Assembly (NCBI RefSeq): GCF_009856295.1
Contig: NZ_WMEU01000006.1
Span: forward strand, 182,994-246,993
Reading direction: 5' to 3'
Origin: Pontibacillus yanchengensis
Lineage (GTDB): Bacteria > Bacillota > Bacilli > Bacillales > BH030062
Length of the DNA: 64,000 bases
Positions within the stretch are counted from its first letter, which is position 1. Every line of letters begins with the position of its first letter. A program made the translations under genes and the position numbers. Positions 46,589 to 54,749 of the stretch are shown here, piece after piece. Below the pieces are notes generated by a model that did not search any database, was not told the DNA's origin, and was given only the letters and a program-made list of their open reading frames with translations.

Positions 46589-49225
46589 TTAACTATCATC
46601 TGATTGATCTGTTTCACCATCATTAGAAGTGTCATTTTGGTTGTTTTCATTTGAAGAATTTTGGTCTTCTTGATCTGTTGACTCATCTGTAGATCCATCT
46701 GTAGATCCATCATTTGTTTGATTGTTATTTGAACTGTCGTCATCATTATTGTCAGAATCATTGTTTTGGTTATTATCGTTGTTGTTATTAGAACCCTCTT
46801 GATCCTCATTGTCATCATTTTCGCCATTATTTTGATTGTCTTCGTTATCTTCATCCTCACCAATGCCGTCTAAAATATCATCTGGATCCTGTTCTTCTGG
46901 TATTTGGACTTGAACAGATGCAGGGTCACTCTTATTTTCTGAGTTAGTTTCACTAATGGCAACCACATCAAAGGTGTAGGTTTTACCTTTTTCAAGATTG
47001 CTAATTTCTGCTTTTGTATTCTCCGTGTTTGATACAATGGTTTGTTTTTCTCCGCCTTGAGCTCCTCCACTTACTGTGAAGACGACTGGTTTACTTTCAT
47101 CTTGGTTATAGGACCATGAAAGAGTTAGTGTTCCTTTTTCTTTATCATATTGACTTGTTAATCCCTGTACAGGGTCAAGTTTGTCATATGCTTGAGAAGT
47201 CTTAGAAGGTGCAGTTCCTTTAACAAATAATTCATAATTAATCTGATTTGATGGTGTGAAATCACTTGGTAACTTAGCAGGGTTTGTGCCTGCTTCAACC
47301 CCTACACGTACTACTGAGGATGGTTGCTTAAAGTCTGCAGTTTCAACACCTTGAGATATATGAGACATAACTTGTCGGAAAATTTGCTGAGGAATGTCCT
47401 TCCCTTGCTTAATTGCTCCTTCTTTATATCCCGACCAAACAGAAATAGTGTAGTTCGTTGTGTACCCAGCAAACCAGGAGTCACGTGTGCCTCCACTTTC
47501 TGTATTAGTAGTTCCTGTCTTACCTGCTAATGGAAGACCAGATACATTGGCTGCTTGACCAGTGCCCGCAGGGGATTTAACTACATCCTTTAGCATGTCA
47601 GTAATCATGTAAGCCGTATAGTCTTTCATCGCAACTTGAGATTTTGTTTCAAATTCAACAGGATTTCGATCACCTTGGAATTCCACTTTGCGAACGGAAT
47701 AAGGTTCATTATGAACGCCTTCATTACCAAATGCACTATAAGCACTTGCTAATTCTAACGGTGTAATATGAGTGGCACCACCGATAGCGTTTGCTTCATA
47801 CATCGGATCATTTTGGAAGGAAACACCTAATCCTTCAGCAAAAGATTGTGCCTGGTCAATACCTACTTCCATGAGAGTCTTTGCTGCTGGTACGTTTCTA
47901 GAACGGGCTAATGCCTCTCTCATCGTCATCCAGCCCATGTAGCGATTATCCCAGTTATTCACATCATTATTGTCGCCGGTTTGGAATTGGTAAGGTTCGT
48001 CATTTAATTGGTGATAGGTGGACCATTTTTTAAATTCAATTGCGGGTCCATAGTCAACAATTGGCTTGAATGTTGAACCAGGTTGACGACCGATTCCTTG
48101 AATAGCATAGTTCCATGAATCATTGATGTTTTCCTTATTACGACCACCACCAATTGCACGAATGGCACCCGATTTTGTATCAAGTACTGTTAACCCAGTT
48201 TGAAACTTATTGTCTGGGAAAGGAATTGGACTATTTGGTCCCAGTAATTCTTCAACTTTCTTTTGAGCATTTTGATCCAAGGTTGTGTAAACTTTTAGTC
48301 CATCTTTATATATATCTGCACCTTCCATTTTCTGTTTGACCTCTTTGATTACTTTCTCTAAGAAAGCATCATAAGGAATATTTGTATCTGGATTTCCTTG
48401 TTCAATCATCGATGTTATTTTTACGTTTTGAGCTTTTTCAGCTTTTTCTTGACTTATTTTATTATGCTCAACCATTAGGTCTAGCACAATGTTCTTCCGT
48501 TCTTGAGCAAGGTCAGGTGCTTCAAATGGATCATACCCAACTGGACGCTGAGGCAAACCTGCTAGTAAAGCTGCTTCTGGCAATTTTAATTCATTTAAAT
48601 CTTTATTAAAGTAGATTTCAGCTGCTTTTGATACACCATAAGCATTGTTTCCATAATAGATGGTGTTTAAGTACATGGTAAGAATCTGATCTTTCGAGTA
48701 TTGTTGTTCCAGCCGAATAGCGAGCCATTGTTCTTGAACTTTTCGTTCGATGGATTTTTCTGGACTAAGGAAAGCATTCTTAACAACCTGTTGAGTTATC
48801 GTACTAGCTCCTTGTGAACCAAAGCCCTCCGTAATGTTCGCGTACACAGCAGCTAATATTCTCCTGAAGTCAATACCAATATGTTCGCGAAAACGTGCAT
48901 CTTCAGTCGCAATGACAGCATCTTCTAACACTTGAGGGATTTCTTCATAGGATATCTTTGTGCGTTTCTGTGAACCTAAATCAGCAAATAGTTCGTCGTC
49001 TTTATCATAAATTTTCGCAGATAATGGATTTGATAATTTCTCTTCATTTAACGACGGTGCGCCGGATACATAATAGGCGAATAATCCTCCTACACCTATT
49101 GCTCCAATAATTCCAACCAATAAAATCGTCATGAGTACTCGTCTTACCATCGGTTTCTTATTTTGTTTTTTTGATTGTTTTTGTTGATTTTTTCTAGCTG
49201 TGCGAGATTGGCTATTATCTGCCAT
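46589..49225 (-). CDS. ponA: Penicillin-binding protein 1A/1B (class A PBP)
   Basis: PonA polymerises and cross-links peptidoglycan. The 878-residue protein has a short basic cytoplasmic start, one membrane helix (about 29-52), and a glycosyltransferase domain (EDARFREH at 108-115, STITQQ at 141-146). The transpeptidase domain has GSTFK at 383-387 with catalytic Ser384, SRN at 442-444 and KTGT at 569-572. A fibronectin type III-like domain lies at about 695-780, followed by a tail of about 90 residues made almost only of Asp, Glu, Asn, Ser, Gln, Gly and Thr. The B. subtilis protein also has a low-complexity tail; this one is markedly acidic. It lies 19 nt downstream of recU in one operon. Confidence 0.96.
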   Translation of the reverse strand: MADNSQSRTARKNQQKQSKKQNKKPMVRRVLMTILLVGIIGAIGVGGLFAYYVSGAPSLNEEKLSNPLSAKIYDKDDELFADLGSQKRTKISYEEIPQVLEDAVIATEDARFREHIGIDFRRILAAVYANITEGFGSQGASTITQQVVKNAFLSPEKSIERKVQEQWLAIRLEQQYSKDQILTMYLNTIYYGNNAYGVSKAAEIYFNKDLNELKLPEAALLAGLPQRPVGYDPFEAPDLAQERKNIVLDLMVEHNKISQEKAEKAQNVKITSMIEQGNPDTNIPYDAFLEKVIKEVKQKMEGADIYKDGLKVYTTLDQNAQKKVEELLGPNSPIPFPDNKFQTGLTVLDTKSGAIRAIGGGRNKENINDSWNYAIQGIGRQPGSTFKPIVDYGPAIEFKKWSTYHQLNDEPYQFQTGDNNDVNNWDNRYMGWMTMREALARSRNVPAAKTLMEVGIDQAQSFAEGLGVSFQNDPMYEANAIGGATHITPLELASAYSAFGNEGVHNEPYSVRKVEFQGDRNPVEFETKSQVAMKDYTAYMITDMLKDVVKSPAGTGQAANVSGLPLAGKTGTTNTESGGTRDSWFAGYTTNYTISVWSGYKEGAIKQGKDIPQQIFRQVMSHISQGVETADFKQPSSVVRVGVEAGTNPAKLPSDFTPSNQINYELFVKGTAPSKTSQAYDKLDPVQGLTSQYDKEKGTLTLSWSYNQDESKPVVFTVSGGAQGGEKQTIVSNTENTKAEISNLEKGKTYTFDVVAISETNSENKSDPASVQVQIPEEQDPDDILDGIGEDEDNEDNQNNGENDDNEDQEGSNNNNDNNQNNDSDNNDDDSSNNNQTNDGSTDGSTDESTDQEDQNSSNENNQNDTSNDGETDQSDDS

Positions 49226-49244
49226 GTCTCATCGTCCTCCGTTC

Positions 49245-49835
49245 TTAAAGGTACACTTCATCTAGTATTGATAAATAATCTACTCTTATATGAAATTTCA
49301 ATGGGATGAAATGTCCTCCTTGTTGTATATCCTTATAAGGAATTGATTTTCTTCCACCATTACTTTGACGTTCCCAATACGAAAAAAGTTTCTCTGCAGG
49401 TAACAAATATGTTTCCTCCTGTTGAGAAAAACGGAGGATAATAAAACAAATACCTCCATGTTCAATCACTTGCTTCATATGCTGTATTTGGTGTTCATGA
49501 ACATTAGAAAGCGGAAAAGAAGTTTTGTTTTTTGTCTCCTTAGCTTCAAAGTCTACATACTTACCCTTATAAACACCATTATAATCTGTAGTGGAGGGTT
49601 GTTTAAAGTATGCCTCTTTTATAACAGCAGCACTACGTTTTGGGAAATCAACATTTACGATTTGGACAGGTGTTGGCTTTTTGTGAATAACAGCTTTACC
49701 TGATCGTAAGTACGCTTGGTTTGTCTGATTAATATCTTCTTCAAGTGTCATGCCTCGATTAGAGTAATCAGGTTTCTTGTTTTTTTTTTCACCTGTAGGT
49801 GGTGGTGTTCGTTTATGACCATTTGGGTAATTCAT
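49245..49835 (-). CDS. recU: Holliday junction resolvase RecU
   Basis: RecU cleaves Holliday junctions and assists recombination and chromosome segregation. The 196-residue protein shows the catalytic pattern [23 protein letters not shown] in its two halves (TDYNG... and DFEAKETK), supplying the metal-binding acidic residues and lysine. The ATG was chosen because GGAGGT lies about 9 nt upstream; the frame extends 11 codons further without reason. It is slightly shorter than the B. subtilis protein (206) at the N-terminus. The recU-ponA operon is conserved. Confidence 0.95.
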   Translation of the reverse strand: MNYPNGHKRTPPPTGEKKNKKPDYSNRGMTLEEDINQTNQAYLRSGKAVIHKKPTPVQIVNVDFPKRSAAVIKEAYFKQPSTTDYNGVYKGKYVDFEAKETKNKTSFPLSNVHEHQIQHMKQVIEHGGICFIILRFSQQEETYLLPAEKLFSYWERQSNGGRKSIPYKDIQQGGHFIPLKFHIRVDYLSILDEVYL

Positions 49836-49957
49836 AATCAATGACCTCCCTGTGCATGTAAGTATCATATCAAAAATATATAAACGATGAGAAGAAAAAT
49901 TAAAAAATCCTCTTATTTGTCATATTTTTGAACATGCTATTAGTGAGGTGAATGATT

Positions 49958-50935
49958 ATGATTTCGAAGTTCCATCAAAACATCCTAACATCCATTAATT
50001 TAGAGACTGTTAAACATAACATCGACAACATTTCCCGTACAAAGGCCTATCAAAACATTTATATAAATCATAAAGAAATAAAATGGGCATTTTTAGCAAG
50101 TATGGTTTCTAGAAATGCAGGCTGGAATATGACAGATTTACAGCTAGAGCCATTGAAAACGTTTCTTTCAAAAAAGGTGAAAAGTAATTTATTTGCAACA
50201 TACGAAAGAGCAAATTGGTTAATCTTTTCTGACGCTTATCCTCAATTACTTCTTTATGAGAGTTCCAAGAAATTTGGAGAACCCTTATTTCATTTACTTC
50301 CATACTTTCATGTTTCTAAATTCATGCAAAAAGAGTGGTGTTATTTTTGGAAAAGTCAAGATCATAATCGCTTGGTCACAGCTCTAATTATTAATGAACA
50401 AAATGTTATACAAAAACCAGTCATTCAACAACCTTTTTTCAAAAAGAAAGTGTTTCATGGTTATCAATATTTAATACAAGATTTCTTCCACATGAGTGCG
50501 GTTCTTTTTCCTACCGTCCATGGAAAAGTATATGGTTCGTACGTACACGATTTTTCGAATCTTACAAAACGTATATCATTGGGCAAAAAGCTTGCATCAT
50601 TAATGTTCCATCCAGATTATTATCCAGATTTTTATACATTTGCTAAAGTATCGGAACCTATTGGCTCTAGGTATGAATATGAGCAATATTTCACAACACC
50701 ATCAGCAAAAACACCTATGTTAAGGGCATTATATCCTATTATTACTCACAAGGACAAAATTCGAAAAGATTGGTATATTTCAGGGAGTTCTCTCAAAAAA
50801 AGATGGTGGAAACCAGTACATCCCCATTTTTCTCAAGATGTGAGCCATCGATTTTATGCCAAGAGGCATGGATTACTTGCCATTCAGAATATGGCTAGTG
50901 CTTATCAAGCTACTAAGGTAGATAAAAAACCTTAA
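49958..50935 (+). CDS. yppC: DUF2515 family protein (YppC)
   Basis: This protein of about 325 residues matches the DUF2515 family and the B. subtilis yppC position, divergent from recU. It is soluble and rich in aromatic residues (HPDYYPDFYTFAKV, SSLKKRWWKPVHPHF). The ATG six nt after GAGGTG is preferred; an ATG two codons earlier touches the RBS. The function is unknown. It has its own terminator overlapping the stop. Confidence 0.85.
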   Translation: MISKFHQNILTSINLETVKHNIDNISRTKAYQNIYINHKEIKWAFLASMVSRNAGWNMTDLQLEPLKTFLSKKVKSNLFATYERANWLIFSDAYPQLLLYESSKKFGEPLFHLLPYFHVSKFMQKEWCYFWKSQDHNRLVTALIINEQNVIQKPVIQQPFFKKKVFHGYQYLIQDFFHMSAVLFPTVHGKVYGSYVHDFSNLTKRISLGKKLASLMFHPDYYPDFYTFAKVSEPIGSRYEYEQYFTTPSAKTPMLRALYPIITHKDKIRKDWYISGSSLKKRWWKPVHPHFSQDVSHRFYAKRHGLLAIQNMASAYQATKVDKKP

Positions 50936-50963
50936 ACCTCTTGAAGGAGGATTAAGGTTTTTG
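50925..50963 (+). terminator. Terminator of the yppC-like gene
   Basis: AAAAACCTTAA and TTAAGGTTTTT form an 11-bp stem with an inner CCT/AGG stem; it overlaps the stop codon. Confidence 0.85.
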
Positions 50964-51044
50964 GAAGTGTAAAATAGTGTTCTTCATAATGTCTTGCACG
51001 AATGCCTACTAGCTAATAGAGGCAAGTGAGACATGTGTTTATAT

Positions 51045-51170
51045 TTAGGTTGCTGGACGATTTTCTCCTTCAAGTTTAGGATTTCCATCGCCTTTGAAGT
51101 CTTTGTTCTTTTGCTTTGGTTCACCATTTAATGGTTTTTTAGCTTGTGTATTTCGACCTTTTTTGCCCAT
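51045..51170 (-). CDS. Candidate small acid-soluble spore protein (SspM-like)
   Basis: This 41-residue, very hydrophilic protein starts MGKKGRNTQAKKPLNGE and ends LEGENRPAT. A strong RBS (GAGGAGGGA) lies 6 nt before the ATG. The end resembles that of B. subtilis SspM (GGPNRPST), which also lies in the ypp region. Lys, Asn, Gly and Pro richness is typical of minor SASPs. The match is short, so the family name is tentative, but the RBS, composition and neighbourhood make it a credible gene. Confidence 0.6.
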   Translation of the reverse strand: MGKKGRNTQAKKPLNGEPKQKNKDFKGDGNPKLEGENRPAT

Positions 51171-51347
51171 TGCAATCCCTCCTCGACAATAGTTTATATC
51201 AACTTTTCTAAATCATACGAAAGAAGTGAAAAACTGACGAATCTTATTTTCTTTGTTGCTTTTCTTCTAGTTTTGTCGTACGGGAAGGGGAAGAGGGTTG
51301 AAGAGAGAATATTAGGAGTACACAAATGCGAAAGAGGAGGAGTTAGG

Positions 51348-51665
51348 ATGGGCGTTGCTGCAAAAAAAATCGGTACTTATCAGAATGGTATTACAAGAGT
51401 AGAGTTTGAAAAGTCGTGGGTGGATTTAATTGATCGAGTCCAAATCATTGATGATAAGGTTTCTAAAAAGGCCGATGAAGTTGTTTTAACAATGGTCCTA
51501 GCACATCGTCGTGAAATTGAACAGCTACAATTAGAATTCCTTCAGTTACAAAAAGAAATCAAAACGCTTCAAAAGCAGCAAAAAGCACTGGTCGAGGAGA
51601 AGCAAAAACACATCAATGAAAAGCAACCAACAAAGAATAAATGGTGGAATTGGTTTCAAAAATAG
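51348..51665 (+). CDS. Hypothetical coiled-coil protein
   Basis: This 105-residue protein begins MGVAAKKIGTYQNG after a strong RBS (GAGGAGGAG). Residues about 45-95 form a heptad-rich coiled coil (EIEQLQLEFLQLQKEIKTLQ), and the C-terminus ends NKWWNWFQK, an aromatic amphipathic patch that might touch the membrane. The frame is open 68 codons further upstream, but that part has no RBS. I do not recognise the family. It precedes a YppE-family gene by 53 nt, perhaps in one unit. Confidence 0.7.
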   Translation: MGVAAKKIGTYQNGITRVEFEKSWVDLIDRVQIIDDKVSKKADEVVLTMVLAHRREIEQLQLEFLQLQKEIKTLQKQQKALVEEKQKHINEKQPTKNKWWNWFQK

Positions 51666-51718
51666 ATGAAGAAATTCTTCCTTTCATGTTACAGTAGGAG
51701 GGAAGGAGTGAGGCAGTA

Positions 51719-52078
51719 TTGAGTTCTAAGCTAGAGAATCAAATTTGGACCATTAAGCAAGAGTTAAATCAATTAAAAGACCGATTTCTTGCTTCAGATA
51801 AACCCGCAGACAAAAAAGATCGAGCTCTCTTTGAACAGGTGAAGGAAGAAACATCACCGTTATTTACATTAATCCAAGAATGGTATGATGAAGCAGAGCA
51901 ATATGTCAAAATGAACCCAGGTAGTAAAGTGTTCCCGATACAGTTAGAAAACACAAAAGATAACTTTGAGTTGCTTGTTCTTCATAGTTATTATATTGAT
52001 GTTCCAAAGAAACGTTTTATGGAACTATATAATTCGGTTCACTATGTATTAGATCAGTTATTAGATAATTTTAAATAA
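51719..52078 (+). CDS. yppE: YppE family protein (DUF1798)
   Basis: This is a 119-residue four-helix-type soluble protein. It starts at TTG after AAGGAGTGAGG and reads MSSKLENQIWTIKQELNQL. Length, helical pattern (EEWYDEAEQYVKMNPGSK-like centre, YNSVHYVLDQLLDNF end) and location agree with YppE (123 residues, DUF1798). The function is unknown. A strong terminator follows. Confidence 0.82.
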   Translation: MSSKLENQIWTIKQELNQLKDRFLASDKPADKKDRALFEQVKEETSPLFTLIQEWYDEAEQYVKMNPGSKVFPIQLENTKDNFELLVLHSYYIDVPKKRFMELYNSVHYVLDQLLDNFK

Positions 52079-52082
52079 AATG

Positions 52083-52118
52083 AAAAGCAGACCAACTAGG
52101 GTTTTTGGTCTGCTTTCC
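52083..52118. terminator. Terminator between yppE and a reverse-strand small gene
   Basis: AAAGCAGACCAA and TTGGTCTGCTTT form a perfect 12-bp stem with a 9-nt loop; T residues follow on both strands. Confidence 0.88.
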
Positions 52119-52136
52119 TTATGTTTTAAATAGAGA

Positions 52137-52277
52137 CTATTCTTTAATGGCTCCGCCCTTGCTGTTATGCATGTTTTTTGGTTTTTCTTCTCCAACTTCT
52201 GCAAACTGTTTAGCTTCCAATGGTTTTTCGTGTTCATGATTTTGTTTTTTCTCTTTATATCCTTTACCTCGTCCCAT
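52137..52277 (-). CDS. Small hydrophilic protein, possible spore protein
   Basis: This 46-residue protein starts MGRGKGYKEKKQNHEHEKPL and ends HNSKGGAIKE. The RBS AAAGGAGGGA is excellent and 4-6 nt from the ATG. It is rich in Lys, Glu, His and Asn and has no hydrophobic segment, like minor spore-core proteins. I cannot assign a family. It lies between convergent yppE and the divergent sigma-Y-like operon. Confidence 0.6.
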   Translation of the reverse strand: MGRGKGYKEKKQNHEHEKPLEAKQFAEVGEEKPKNMHNSKGGAIKE

Positions 52278-52373
52278 ATGATCCCTCCTTTCTTATTTTA
52301 TTGTTTCTGTTTCGCCTTAAAACATGCCTCTCATTCAAACGGTGTGTTCATAAGAAAAATTTTTATAGGTTCG

Positions 52374-52399
52374 TGAACGATGTAGGTGAGATATGCGTC
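52374..52399 (+). promoter_or_regulatory. Sigma-Y-type autoregulatory promoter
   Basis: TGAACG, a 16-nt spacer and CGTC match the recognition pattern reported for B. subtilis sigma-Y. It lies 30 nt before the gene for a sigma-Y-like factor, as an ECF sigma controlling itself would require. Confidence 0.65.
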
Positions 52400-52429
52400 T
52401 AATGTGTAGAAGTGAAATGAGGAATGCCT

Positions 52430-52957
52430 ATGGAACAAGATCTTCTAGCTCGTGCAAAAAAAGGGGACGAGGAAGCATTAGCTAGTATATTAAAAGAACA
52501 TTATACATTCGTATATAAATTTGTAATAAAGATATCAGGCTCAGATCAAATAGCGTTGGATATAACACAGGATACAATGGTAAAAGCTATCCAAAAAATT
52601 CATCAATACAAAGGTAAATCAGCGTTTTCTTCTTGGTTGATTCAAATTGCTACGAATACATATCTAGATACGAAAAGAAAACAAAAAACTGCTCAAACGT
52701 ATTTGGAAAAAGAAAAGGGAAAAGGAAAATTAGATTACAACACTTATAACTCTTTTCAAGTAACAGAATGGTACGCAGCAAAAGAAGCCATATGGAAACT
52801 CTCCGATGCTTATAGGATTCCGATATTGCTTAAGCATTACTATGGTTATGATTATACTGAAATAGCTAAAATGACTTCTGTGAAAGTTGGAACTGTAAAA
52901 TCAAGAGTTCATTATGGCTTGGCCATTTTAAGAGAGGAGCTTCAAGAACATGAGTGA
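52430..52957 (+). CDS. sigY: ECF-type RNA polymerase sigma factor (SigY-like)
   Basis: This is a 175-residue sigma-70 family factor with region 2 (DQIALDITQDTMVKAIQKI) and region 4 (YDYTEIAKMTSVKVGTVKSRVH) only, as in ECF factors. The next genes are a YxlC-like protein and small membrane proteins, as in the B. subtilis sigY-yxlCDEFGH operon, so SigY is the best match. The second ATG was chosen because AATGAGGA abuts the first ATG. The gene overlaps the next by 8 nt. A sigma-Y-type promoter match lies upstream, implying positive autoregulation held in check by the downstream gene products. Confidence 0.85.
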   Translation: MEQDLLARAKKGDEEALASILKEHYTFVYKFVIKISGSDQIALDITQDTMVKAIQKIHQYKGKSAFSSWLIQIATNTYLDTKRKQKTAQTYLEKEKGKGKLDYNTYNSFQVTEWYAAKEAIWKLSDAYRIPILLKHYYGYDYTEIAKMTSVKVGTVKSRVHYGLAILREELQEHE

Positions 52958-53285
52958 CGATAAATCATTTAAAGAGGAAAAGATTATTCAAGTTGTTAAG
53001 GTCACGTCAGAGAATATAGATGATGAAGTCAATGTAAATGAGCCCTCCTTAGACTTCTTCAAAAATCTCGTTCATCAAGAACGACAAGCCTGGTACCGAA
53101 GGCTATGGATTGAACTTCTTATTTTTTGGTGTATTGCTTTATCAATCATAAGTTTAATGACGATTAGTATCTTATATATTCCAATTATTTTTGTAGGAAT
53201 ACAATTAATTGTCGCTATTGGTTTAAGTGGTTATTTTATAAAAGAGTATGCTAGAATGGCGGTCGTACAAAATGACTTACATTAG
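52950..53285 (+). CDS. yxlC: YxlC-like negative regulator of the ECF sigma factor
   Basis: The 111-residue protein has a hydrophilic N-terminal half (KEEKIIQVVKV..., SLDFFKNLVHQERQAWYRRLW) that could bind the sigma factor, and two C-terminal membrane helices (about 53-75 and 78-98). It overlaps the sigma gene, and this layout equals YxlC, part of the sigma-Y anti-sigma complex in B. subtilis. No classical zinc-binding anti-sigma motif is present. Confidence 0.75.
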   Translation: MSDDKSFKEEKIIQVVKVTSENIDDEVNVNEPSLDFFKNLVHQERQAWYRRLWIELLIFWCIALSIISLMTISILYIPIIFVGIQLIVAIGLSGYFIKEYARMAVVQNDLH

Positions 53286-53493
53286 TGCAGATGAACTACC
53301 TATCTGGGGTTGGGTTCTTGTAGGTATTATTTTACTAACCCAGAGCTCATTTCTGTTTATACAAGCAAAGAAAAAAGGAAAGAATCAATGGTTATGGGGC
53401 TTAATTGGAATTATTCAAGTTCCAGTACCACTCATAATATTTTTATTACTAAACCATTATGTGTGGAGTAAACCTGATCATAAAGGTGATTAA
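53272..53493 (+). CDS. Small membrane protein, PLD-nuclease N-terminal type (YxlE-like)
   Basis: This protein of about 73 residues has two membrane helices (about 10-28 and 40-60) separated by the basic motif QAKKKGKNQWLWG, which resembles the PLDc_N domain (F-----RKK---W-W) seen in YxlE of the sigma-Y operon. It overlaps the upstream yxlC-like gene by 14 nt. An ATG eight codons earlier is an alternative start. I infer that it helps restrain the sigma factor. Confidence 0.68.
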   Translation: MTYISADELPIWGWVLVGIILLTQSSFLFIQAKKKGKNQWLWGLIGIIQVPVPLIIFLLLNHYVWSKPDHKGD

Positions 53494-53495
53494 AG

Positions 53496-53693
53496 ATGGT
53501 AAGAAGAATATTAATCGCACTTATATCTTTATTACAATTAACAGGATTAGTAACTATATTTTTTCATATTTGGTGGGGGCTTACTTTTATTGTGAGTTCT
53601 TATGCATGTTTAACAATTGTGATGATTTTATTAATCAAAGAAAGAATAAAAGAAAAAAAGGAGGATGAAGAGAATGATTATCGTGACTACTGA
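53496..53693 (+). CDS. Small two-helix membrane protein in the sigma-Y-like operon
   Basis: The 65-residue product has two hydrophobic helices (about 4-24 and 28-46) and a highly charged C-terminal tail (KERIKEKKEDEENDYRDY). RBS AAAGGTG lies 7 nt before the ATG, and the gene starts 3 nt after the previous stop. I do not recognise the family; by position it may correspond to a yxl-type membrane component. Its end overlaps the ybjQ-like gene. Confidence 0.65.
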   Translation: MVRRILIALISLLQLTGLVTIFFHIWWGLTFIVSSYACLTIVMILLIKERIKEKKEDEENDYRDY

Positions 53694-53997
53694 TTTTATT
53701 CCTGGATATGACATTCAAGAGATAAAGGGTTTTGTGAGAGGCAGCACTGTTCAATCTAAAAATGTTGGTAGGGATATCTTAGCTAGCTTAAAAAATATAG
53801 TAGGTGGGGAAATTGTCGATTATACAAAGATGATGGATGAAGCTCGTCAAAAAGCAATAGGTCGTATGAAAGATCACGCTGAGGAAAAAGGAGCAGATGC
53901 AATCATCGCTGTACGATTAGAAACATCAAGTGTAACGAATGCAGCTTCAGAAATTATCGCGTATGGTACTGCTGTTACTTTGACAGAACAACAATAA
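53674..53997 (+). CDS. YbjQ family protein (UPF0145)
   Basis: The 107-residue protein shows the YbjQ/UPF0145 pattern: IVTTDFIPGYDIQEIKGFVRGSTVQS in two parts, VGRDILASLKNIVGGEI, and MKDHAEEKGADAIIAVR. These are small pentameric soluble proteins of unknown function sometimes called heavy-metal-binding. The ATG 9 nt after AAGGAGG was chosen; one three codons earlier is too close. It is the last gene of the ECF operon and is not part of the B. subtilis sigY operon as I know it. Confidence 0.85.
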   Translation: MIIVTTDFIPGYDIQEIKGFVRGSTVQSKNVGRDILASLKNIVGGEIVDYTKMMDEARQKAIGRMKDHAEEKGADAIIAVRLETSSVTNAASEIIAYGTAVTLTEQQ

Positions 53998-54021
53998 ATA
54001 TAATGTGGTTTTTTAAACCAT

Positions 54022-54057
54022 AAAGAAGCTAGGATATTTATATCCTAGCTTCTTTGA
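54022..54057 (+). terminator. Terminator of the sigma-Y-like operon
   Basis: AAAGAAGCTAGGATA and TATCCTAGCTTCTTT form a perfect 15-bp stem around TTTA. Confidence 0.88.
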
Positions 54058-54103
54058 ATAAATATGATACTTCATATAAGAGGGTGAATCTGGAATATTC
54101 AGT

Positions 54104-54645
54104 TTCGAGATAATTTGGTGAAGGAGTGGATCCCATACTTAATGAAGGTTAGGGGTGGGTTGGAACCAACTAGTTTTCCTGCGGGCGAGCTGGTGAGCCT
54201 TCTCGGTAGCTTTGCTATCTCTGGGTTCTCACCTACTTCATTCTCCCTCGGGAGTCTCGCAGTTTCCTCCCCAAACCTGCTGAGGGATACGTTATCGGCC
54301 CCTTAAACAGAGTGCGATTTGCTTAGTTTCGTTGAAGTAATGATATCTAGAATTAGTTGGTTACCTGATCGCAATTAACTCAAAACCTCATCCCACGCTA
54401 ACCTGATTATGTTTCCGTTCATCTCAACGAAAGCAAAGGTGGCCGTGGAACAAGGGGACTTCTGCTGGAGAAAGAGGTAGGTAGGAACCTACAGAGCCTC
54501 GGTTTTAGGCTCGAGGAGACTTGCCAGCTCGCCGGCAGGACGCGAGTTGTTCCACGGCCATCTTAATTCCATATAAAGCAATGGAAACATCCCTCTTGTT
54601 TTTAGATCCGAGATTTATCTCGAACTCAAGTCTTCAAGATAATGG
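54104..54645. mobile_element. MITE-like inverted-repeat element, copy 2
   Basis: Its ends TTCGAGATAATTTGG (54104) and CCGAGATTTATCTCGAA (ending 54624) are inverted repeats. Inner arms also mirror each other: TTCCTGCGGGCGAGCTGG on the left and the complement of TCCTGCCGGCGAGCTGG on the right. It shares both flanks with copy 1 (CTCGGGAGTCTCGCAGTTTCC on the left; AAAGCAATGGAAACATCCCT on the right) but carries about 170-200 nt more in the middle. No transposase is present; a 63-codon frame inside is not credible. Similarity to copy 1 continues to the GATAATGGGG near 54645. It fills most of a 750-nt gap. Confidence 0.65.
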
Positions 54646-54700
54646 GGGTTTTATGGAAGGTTGTAATAGTAACTGATTTCGATAACCTCATACACTAAAT

Positions 54701-54737
54701 AAAATCGCATGGGATTGCTATATTCCCATGCGATTTT
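54701..54737 (-). terminator. Terminator of the RND exporter gene
   Basis: AAAATCGCATGGGA and TCCCATGCGATTTT form a perfect 14-bp stem just after the stop of the reverse-strand gene, with T-rich sequence beyond. Confidence 0.88.
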
Positions 54738-54749
54738 CATTTCTAATGT

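Noticed and set aside
54115..54306. A 63-codon forward reading frame inside inverted-repeat copy 2
   Set aside because: It lies entirely within the repeat, has a poor RBS context, and the matching region of copy 1 does not keep the frame.
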